Made by a program: the position numbers and the translations under genes. From contig CANKYI010000001.1 of the NCBI GenBank assembly GCA_947488085.1, positions 1,116,001 to 1,180,000 on the forward strand: 64,000 nt of DNA, read 5' to 3'. Under the pieces are notes generated by a model that saw nothing but the letters and a program-made list of their open reading frames with translations, did not search any database and was not told where the DNA came from. Positions 58,626 through 64,000 of the stretch are shown in pieces (positions within the stretch are counted from its first letter, which is position 1; each line of letters opens with the position of its first letter). Source of the DNA: an uncultured Erythrobacter sp. (GTDB lineage Bacteria; Pseudomonadota; Alphaproteobacteria; Sphingomonadales; Sphingomonadaceae).

Positions 58626-59108
58626 TCAGTATACGCCTAAGACAAGCCCTTCCGCCAAGGCTGTGCCAAGTTCGCGGCATTGATCCAAGACTGTTTCGCT
58701 GGGAGATTTACGGCTGAGAATTTCTTGTGGAGTCTGCGCAGAAAAGTTGACAATCATCGGATCGGCTACGCGTTTTAACCGCCATCCTTTTGCGATCCGA
58801 TCAAGCTGCCGTTGCGCTCCCTCCCCGTCTGAACCCGCTGCGATGATACTCGCAAAAGGACGGCCTTCCACCTCGCCAAGGACGGGATAATATTGAGTGT
58901 CGAACATCTCTTTCATAGCCCCGCTCATGCTCGCCAAATTCTCTGGGCAAACGAACAAGTAGCCTTGCGATGACAAGATGTCCGCGGTCTTTACATCCTG
59001 CGCCCGGATCAAGCGCGCTGCATCATGTCCAGCAGCAGCCTGCGCCATCGCCTCGCTTGCGCCAGTGCGGCTGTGCCAAATTACCAGCAGGATGGGATTA
59101 TCGTTCAT
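58626..59108 (-). CDS. Flavodoxin-fold NAD(P)H oxidoreductase-like protein
   Basis: ATG 59108 gives 160 residues. The N-terminal VIWHSRTGASEAMAQAAA is the phosphate-binding loop for FMN, and FVCPENLASMSGAMKEMFDT fits the flavin-ring loop of flavodoxin/NAD(P)H-quinone reductases. The family is clear; the substrate is not. It is divergent from recJ, 83 nt apart. Confidence 0.8.
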   Translation of the reverse strand: MNDNPILLVIWHSRTGASEAMAQAAAGHDAARLIRAQDVKTADILSSQGYLFVCPENLASMSGAMKEMFDTQYYPVLGEVEGRPFASIIAAGSDGEGAQRQLDRIAKGWRLKRVADPMIVNFSAQTPQEILSRKSPSETVLDQCRELGTALAEGLVLGVY

Positions 59109-59191
59109 CGAAAACGCTTCGCTGCACTGCCTGTCGATTGTCAATGCCCACGCACTGTCACCGTCATCACCAATCGTTTAGGCATGCATAC

Positions 59192-60979
59192 ATGGTCACA
59201 CCTTCACATTCGCATGTTCTTGGCGTTTCGCAGTCGCTCGCCGGTCAATCATGGCATTGGCGTGGCGGCAATATGGAGCTTGGCGACGGAGTGGTCTCAC
59301 TGGATACTGACATCTTGTCGCAATTGATGATGACTCGCGGTGTCGCAGCCGAAGAGGTTGCCAAACACGCCAGACCGACCATGCGCGAATTCCTGCCAGA
59401 CCCATCCGAGTTCCGAGATATGGATCGCGCAGCAGAGCGGATCGCGAGCGCCGTATTGAGCGGTGAGAATATCACCATTTACGGCGACTACGATGTTGAT
59501 GGTGCGACGAGCGCTGCCTTGTTGGTTGAGCTATTGCGCAGTCTTGGCGTCGAGTCAGGCTATTACATCCCCGACCGGCTATTAGAAGGATATGGTCCGA
59601 CTGGCGAAGCACTAGTCCAACTGGCCAAAGATGGCTCAGACCTCATCGTAACGGTCGATTGTGGAGCGATGGCGCATGAGGCGCTTGGAATGGCGCGTGA
59701 TGTCGGCGTCGATGTCATCGTGGTAGACCATCACAAATGTTCAGCAGAGCTTCCTCCTACCGCTGCACTCGTCAATCCCAATAGGCTGGATGAAAACGAT
59801 CTTGCGGCCAGTCATGGCCACCTCGCCGCGGTTGGAGTCGCCTTTTTGCTCGGGATTGCATTGGTGCGTAATCTTCGAGCCAAAGGCTATTTCAAGGGTC
59901 GCGCTGAGCCTGATTTGATGAGCTTACTCGATTTGGTGGCTTTGGGGACTGTGGCGGATGTGGCCGCTCTGCATGGCCTGAACCGCGCCTTTGTCGCACA
60001 GGGTCTCAAAGTGCTCGCCCGGCGTGAACGTATCGGCATGGCCGCTTTGATGGATGCAAGCCGGTTGAAGCGCGCACCAATAGCCTCCGACCTTGGCTTT
60101 GCGCTGGGTCCCCGAATCAATGCTGGCGGCAGGATCGGCGAATCAACATTGGGAGTACGGCTGCTGACCACGCGCGATCCCGAAGAAGCGCGTGCGATTT
60201 CCGAACAACTATCCGCGCTCAACGAAGAACGCCGCGCTATCGAGGCTGAGGTGCAAGAGGCCGCTGAAGAGCAATTGGAAGGCCAGCACAACATGGCGGT
60301 GCATGTGTTGGCCGGCTCTGGTTGGCATCCGGGCGTGATTGGTATTGTCGCAGGGCGGATCAAAGAGAAAACCGGCAAACCCTCGATCATCATTGCCCTC
60401 GATGAGACGGAAGGTACAGGTAAAGGGTCAGGCCGATCAATCAGCGGCGTAGACATTGGCGCCGCAATCATTGCCGCGCGGGAACAAGGCTTGCTGGTGG
60501 CTGGCGGCGGGCACGCAATGGCCGCTGGATTGACCATACCAAGCGATAAGCTCGCAGACTTCACCGAATTCCTCGACACACGGTTGGCCCGCGATGTTGA
60601 GAAAGCTCGCTTTGCACAGGTCATGCAGCTTGACCTGGCCCTTGCTCCGGGCGGGCTGACCCCGGAATTGGTCACTACACTGGACGCAGCAGGCCCTTAC
60701 GGTGTGGGCTGGCCAGCGCCGCGTGTGGCTGTTGGACCCGTCCAGATAATCAAAGCCGATATCGTCGGAAAAGATCATCTGCGCATTATCGCTAGCGGCG
60801 GTGATGGGCGATCATTCAAAGCGATCGCATTTCGCGCGGCCGAGACCGAAATGGCGCAAACTCTGCTCCATCGCAGCAAGGGTAGACGGTTCCATCTAGC
60901 CGGTCGGGTAAAGATCGATGATTGGGGTCATCGCCCCGCTGCAGAACTGCACCTCGAAGACGCGGCTTTCGCCGATTGA
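59192..60979 (+). CDS. recJ: Single-stranded-DNA-specific exonuclease RecJ
   Basis: ATG 59192 gives 595 residues and the usual N-terminus VLGVSQSLAGQSWHWR; the track frame's first 74 residues are antisense to the flavodoxin gene. The DHH domain has motif I YGDYDVDGATSAALL, motif II VDCGAMAHEAL and motif III VVDHHK. The DHHA1 domain has GSGRSISGVDIGAAI and GGGHAMAAG. RecJ degrades 5' ssDNA in recombination and mismatch repair. Confidence 0.96.
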   Translation: MVTPSHSHVLGVSQSLAGQSWHWRGGNMELGDGVVSLDTDILSQLMMTRGVAAEEVAKHARPTMREFLPDPSEFRDMDRAAERIASAVLSGENITIYGDYDVDGATSAALLVELLRSLGVESGYYIPDRLLEGYGPTGEALVQLAKDGSDLIVTVDCGAMAHEALGMARDVGVDVIVVDHHKCSAELPPTAALVNPNRLDENDLAASHGHLAAVGVAFLLGIALVRNLRAKGYFKGRAEPDLMSLLDLVALGTVADVAALHGLNRAFVAQGLKVLARRERIGMAALMDASRLKRAPIASDLGFALGPRINAGGRIGESTLGVRLLTTRDPEEARAISEQLSALNEERRAIEAEVQEAAEEQLEGQHNMAVHVLAGSGWHPGVIGIVAGRIKEKTGKPSIIIALDETEGTGKGSGRSISGVDIGAAIIAAREQGLLVAGGGHAMAAGLTIPSDKLADFTEFLDTRLARDVEKARFAQVMQLDLALAPGGLTPELVTTLDAAGPYGVGWPAPRVAVGPVQIIKADIVGKDHLRIIASGGDGRSFKAIAFRAAETEMAQTLLHRSKGRRFHLAGRVKIDDWGHRPAAELHLEDAAFAD

Positions 60980-61035
60980 TAGAGAACGTTTTGCGCGCTG
61001 TGAGCAGAAATTCTTGAAACCGGAGCACACGGGGC

Positions 61036-61064
61036 TTGACCCGCTTAGCCTGCCCCCCTAGATG
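61036..61064 (+). promoter_or_regulatory. tRNA-Glu promoter
   Basis: TTGACC (61036-61041) and TAGATG (61059-61064) are 17 nt apart, with a GC-rich discriminator before the tRNA at 61086. Confidence 0.6.
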
Positions 61065-61085
61065 CGCGCTCTCGCAAATGAGCGT

Positions 61086-61160
61086 GGCCCCTTCGTCTAG
61101 CGGTTAGGACGCGGCCCTTTCACGGCTGAAACACGGGTTCGATTCCCGTAGGGGTCACCA
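61086..61160 (+). tRNA. tRNA-Glu (UUC)
   Basis: A 75-nt cloverleaf with encoded CCA. Acceptor GGCCCCT pairs with AGGGGTC (one G-U). The anticodon stem CGGCC/GGCTG holds the loop CTTTCAC, whose anticodon UUC decodes glutamate. The T-stem ACGGG/CCCGT holds TTCGATT. Confidence 0.97.
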
Positions 61161-61208
61161 CCTCTTCCACGCGCACTCTCCCCTACACACGCCTGACAAA
61201 CGGAAAGT

Positions 61209-61236
61209 TTGACCTCATTGCTGTGCAAGCTAGAGC
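61209..61236 (+). promoter_or_regulatory. Candidate phoR promoter, leaderless
   Basis: TTGACC (61209-61214) and TAGAGC (61231-61236) are 16 nt apart. Transcription would start within a few bases of the phoR ATG at 61245, which has no ribosome site, so the mRNA may be leaderless. Confidence 0.45.
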
Positions 61237-61244
61237 GTTGATCC

Positions 61245-62510
61245 ATGGGTACGCGCCAGTCCATTCCCCTCGTCGGTATCTTGCTAGCGCTGGTGACCTT
61301 TGTCGCCATGCTGTTGCTCGACATTGACCCAATCATTGCGACATCCGCGCTGATCTTATGGGTTGGTTCGCTCTTGCTTGCTGCTGGTCGTCCACCTGAG
61401 CCAGCGCCCGTTGTGGTCAAACAGACCTTCAATCGCGATTCGATGGGCAACTTGATCGAGAATTCTTCGACCCCGCTTTTGGTGACGGAGAAAAACAACA
61501 TCGCCATCGCCAATCGCGCAGCCCGCCGGATGCTGGGTCAGCATATTATTGGCCAAGATGCACGCGTCGCCTTTCGCCAGCCTGAGGCGATTTCGCTGCT
61601 TGGCAAAAACCGTAATGGGCAAGCGATCGTTCGCGGTCTCGTGCGGCGGCAGGATATTTGGCAAATCAACCGTCAGGCAGTTGATGAGAACCTCGCGGTG
61701 ATTGAGCTGATCAATCAGACGGCAGAGGCCGATATCAGCCGTGCGCATACCGACTTCGTCGCCAATGCCAGCCATGAGCTACGCACACCGCTCTCCGCGA
61801 TTATTGGCTATGTCGAGACACTGAGCGAAAGCGGTGACAGTCTCGATTCGCCAACGTCGCAGAAGTTTCTTGGCACAATCGAGCGCGAGGCGTTGCGTCT
61901 TCAAAGCCTAATCAGTGATTTGATGAGCCTATCGCGGGTCGAGGCAGAAAAGCATGATCTACCGCAGCAATTGATCGAACTGAGCGACTTAACCGAGCGC
62001 GCAGTGTTTGATGCGGCAGGGTCGCAGCGTGAGGATCGGATTGAGCTTTCGCTGAATGCCGATCCCCGCGTGAAAGGTGATCGCCAACAGCTTGAGCAAG
62101 TGGTCCGCAATCTCGTTGATAACGCACTCAAATATGGCGCGGTTGATACGCCAGTCGCGGTCGAGCTGGATTTTGCACGTGATGGAATGGCACGCATTTC
62201 GGTTACTGATCAGGGAGAAGGGATAGCCCCTGAACAGTTGCCACATTTGACCCGCCGCTTTTACCGCACTGATCCGGGGCGTAGCCGTGCGTCAGGAGGG
62301 ACGGGTCTAGGCCTCGCAATCGTCAAACACATCGTTGAGCGGCATCGCGGACGTCTGAATATTGATAGCGATCTGGGCAAAGGGACGCGAGTCGTAGTCC
62401 GATTGCCGCTTGCCGAACCTGATGAAGGCCATGCAGTAAAAGTGCCACAAGCAGCCGACCAAGATGAGAAAAGTGACGACTGGCAAGATGAATCACCGGA
62501 TCTGTCTTAG
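61245..62510 (+). CDS. phoR: Phosphate regulon sensor histidine kinase PhoR-like
   Basis: A 421-residue kinase with two N-terminal membrane helices (LVGILLALVTFVAMLLL; ALILWVGSLLLAA), a PAS-like region (LLVTEKNNIAIANRAARRML), then the DHp helix with FVANASHELRTPLSAIIGY and the ATPase domain (LVDNALKYG; DQGEGIAPEQL; GTGLGLAIVKHIVERH). The neighbour pstC supports a phosphate-sensing role. PhoB is not in the window. Confidence 0.9.
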   Translation: MGTRQSIPLVGILLALVTFVAMLLLDIDPIIATSALILWVGSLLLAAGRPPEPAPVVVKQTFNRDSMGNLIENSSTPLLVTEKNNIAIANRAARRMLGQHIIGQDARVAFRQPEAISLLGKNRNGQAIVRGLVRRQDIWQINRQAVDENLAVIELINQTAEADISRAHTDFVANASHELRTPLSAIIGYVETLSESGDSLDSPTSQKFLGTIEREALRLQSLISDLMSLSRVEAEKHDLPQQLIELSDLTERAVFDAAGSQREDRIELSLNADPRVKGDRQQLEQVVRNLVDNALKYGAVDTPVAVELDFARDGMARISVTDQGEGIAPEQLPHLTRRFYRTDPGRSRASGGTGLGLAIVKHIVERHRGRLNIDSDLGKGTRVVVRLPLAEPDEGHAVKVPQAADQDEKSDDWQDESPDLS

Positions 62511-62640
62511 CTATGTCTTATTCTTTCAACATGGGCTGTTGGATTGTGCCCGCACTGGCTTGACCACGGGATAGCAAGAGATCAAGCCGCTTCTCGCCAA
62601 CAAGCGAACGCGAGCAAACAGGGGAATACGGGCTTACTAC

Positions 62641-64000
62641 ATGTCGCCGATTACGCTCATCTTGATTGCCATTGGGCTAGGCCTTGCCGGGTGGCTGGCG
62701 GGCCGGGCGAAGGCATGGAGCTTTCAGAAAGCCGATCCCGCCATGCGCCCCGTTGCACGGCCGATCTATCACGCGTGGTATGTTGCCGTATGGGTGTTGC
62801 TGCCACTGCTCGCCTTTGTGGCCCTGTGGTCATTCATCGCCCCGCAATTGGTCACTCAAAGTGTGCTCGCGTCGCCGGGTGCAGCCAACCTGCCAACATT
62901 CGGGTTTGAGCGCGAAGCTTGGCTTGCCGAAGCGCGCGCAGTAGCGAACGGCAATGCACCGGGCGTCTTTAACGAAGGGGCAGAGGCTCTGGTTGAGCCG
63001 TTTCGTAAGGCGATTTCGCATTACAGCCTGATTGGCTTTGCCCTGACTGTCCTCATCGGATTTGGCGGCGGCGCATTCGCGTTCCTGCGTGTCCGTCCCG
63101 ATTTCCGCGCTCGCACCCGAGTGGAGCGCACAGTGATGATCGTGCTCTTGCTCGCCTCGCTAGTCGCGATCCTGACCACATTTGGCATCGTCGCCAGTCT
63201 TGTGTTTGAGACGGTCCGGTTCTTCGGGATGGTATCTCCTACCGACTTTCTGTTCGGAACGTTCTGGGGCCCGGACCCGATGAGTAATCCTGACAATCCG
63301 GACGAATCGCGTTTCGGCGCAATCCCGCTATTCTGGGGCACTTTGTTTATCGGCGCGATTATCGCGATGATTGTCGCGATCCCGCTGGGTTTGATGAGCG
63401 CGATTTATCTAACGCAATATGCCGACCCCAAACTGCGCCAGTGGGTCAAACCTGCGCTGGAGATCCTCGCGGGCATTCCGACCGTCGTTTATGGCTACTT
63501 CGCGGCACTGACGATCGCTCCTGCCGTCCGTGATCTGGCAGTGTCTGTTGGCATCACCAGCGCATCGAGCGAGAGCGCTTTGGCCGCAGGTGTCGTGATG
63601 GGAGTAATGATTATCCCGTTCGTATCCTCCATGGCCGACGATTCCATGGCCGCTGTGCCCAGCGCGATGCGCGATGGCAGTCTTGCTATGGGCGCCACTC
63701 AGTCGGAGACGATCAAGCGGGTCCTTTTCCCCGCCGCCCTGCCAGGCATTGTCGCTGGGATCATGCTCGCTGTTAGCCGCGCGATTGGTGAGACGATGAT
63801 TGTGGTGATGGCAGCGGGTGCTTCGTCCAACCTGACAGCAAATCCGCTCGATACAATGACCACGGTGACTTATCAGATCGTCGCCATGCTCACTGGCGAA
63901 GGTAGCTTTGACCACCCCGCCACTTTGAGCGCCTTTGCGCTCGGTTTTGTCCTGTTCCTCGTGACGCTGGTGTTGAACATCATTGCTCTGCGCGTCGTTA
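62641..64000 (+). CDS. pstC: Phosphate ABC transporter permease PstC, partial at window end
   Basis: Absent from the track because it runs past the edge: ATG 62641 is open for 453 codons to base 64000. Several membrane segments include LILIAIGLGLAGWLAG and the permease core GIPTVVYGYFAALTIAP, then the EAA-like loop MAAVPSAMRDGSLAMGATQS. The long N-terminal region before the core is typical of large PstC forms. PstC and PstA form the phosphate channel; the rest lies beyond the window. Confidence 0.93.
   Translation, partial: MSPITLILIAIGLGLAGWLAGRAKAWSFQKADPAMRPVARPIYHAWYVAVWVLLPLLAFVALWSFIAPQLVTQSVLASPGAANLPTFGFEREAWLAEARAVANGNAPGVFNEGAEALVEPFRKAISHYSLIGFALTVLIGFGGGAFAFLRVRPDFRARTRVERTVMIVLLLASLVAILTTFGIVASLVFETVRFFGMVSPTDFLFGTFWGPDPMSNPDNPDESRFGAIPLFWGTLFIGAIIAMIVAIPLGLMSAIYLTQYADPKLRQWVKPALEILAGIPTVVYGYFAALTIAPAVRDLAVSVGITSASSESALAAGVVMGVMIIPFVSSMADDSMAAVPSAMRDGSLAMGATQSETIKRVLFPAALPGIVAGIMLAVSRAIGETMIVVMAAGASSNLTANPLDTMTTVTYQIVAMLTGEGSFDHPATLSAFALGFVLFLVTLVLNIIALRVV

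Overview
The window reads as chromosomal DNA of a moderately GC-rich alphaproteobacterium, most likely order Sphingomonadales, family Erythrobacteraceae. The reasons are gene order typical of that group (rpiB-glyA-nrdR-trmJ, dnaG-rpoD, carA/carB, ilvB-ilvN-ilvC), a primary sigma factor with a long acidic insertion, and several small families common there (DUF4170, DUF4329, DUF6122, stand-alone AHH). I saw no transposase, integrase, phage structural gene or CRISPR array, and only one tRNA (Glu, UUC). Several candidate housekeeping promoters share the form TTGAC[C/G]-N17-TAG.

Layout. 1-20 kb is mainly housekeeping: greA; carA and carB with two small lipoprotein genes between them; yqeY; dnaG and rpoD; a small atypical patch (an unknown gene and an orphan ParA) bracketed by short direct repeats; rpiB-glyA-nrdR-trmJ; rpsD; chorismate mutase with tgt. 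21-34 kb holds an ABC-2 exporter, queA, a cyclophilin, coaD, ispA, xseB, purL and several small membrane proteins, then a Tet-like MFS pump.

33.6-37.1 kb is the most unusual stretch: two COQ4-family proteins, an iodotyrosine-deiodinase-like nitroreductase and a methyltransferase. Two of the three start regions carry a similar dyad that overlaps the predicted promoter core, which suggests one regulator controls the set. serB and miaA follow, head to head with overlapping start codons. The ilvBNC operon starts behind a leader that looks like a translation-coupled attenuator: two tiny ORFs rich in Leu/Val/Ile, a hairpin around the second, and a strong intrinsic terminator. leuA (47.4 kb) has a similar Leu-rich mini-ORF inside a hairpin, so branched-chain amino acid synthesis here seems to be sensed by leader translation at two loci.

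43-47 kb holds two exported YHS-domain proteins, a Cys/Ala-repeat exported protein, an FMN alpha-hydroxy-acid oxidase and an I78-like lipoprotein. 49-54 kb is a group of exported hydrolases (beta-lactamase-fold serine hydrolase, M28 peptidase, penicillin-acylase family). The end holds an amidohydrolase and a nitronate monooxygenase, an AHH nuclease-like protein, recJ, tRNA-Glu, phoR, and pstC cut by the window edge. All functions are inferred from motifs read by eye; no database search was possible.
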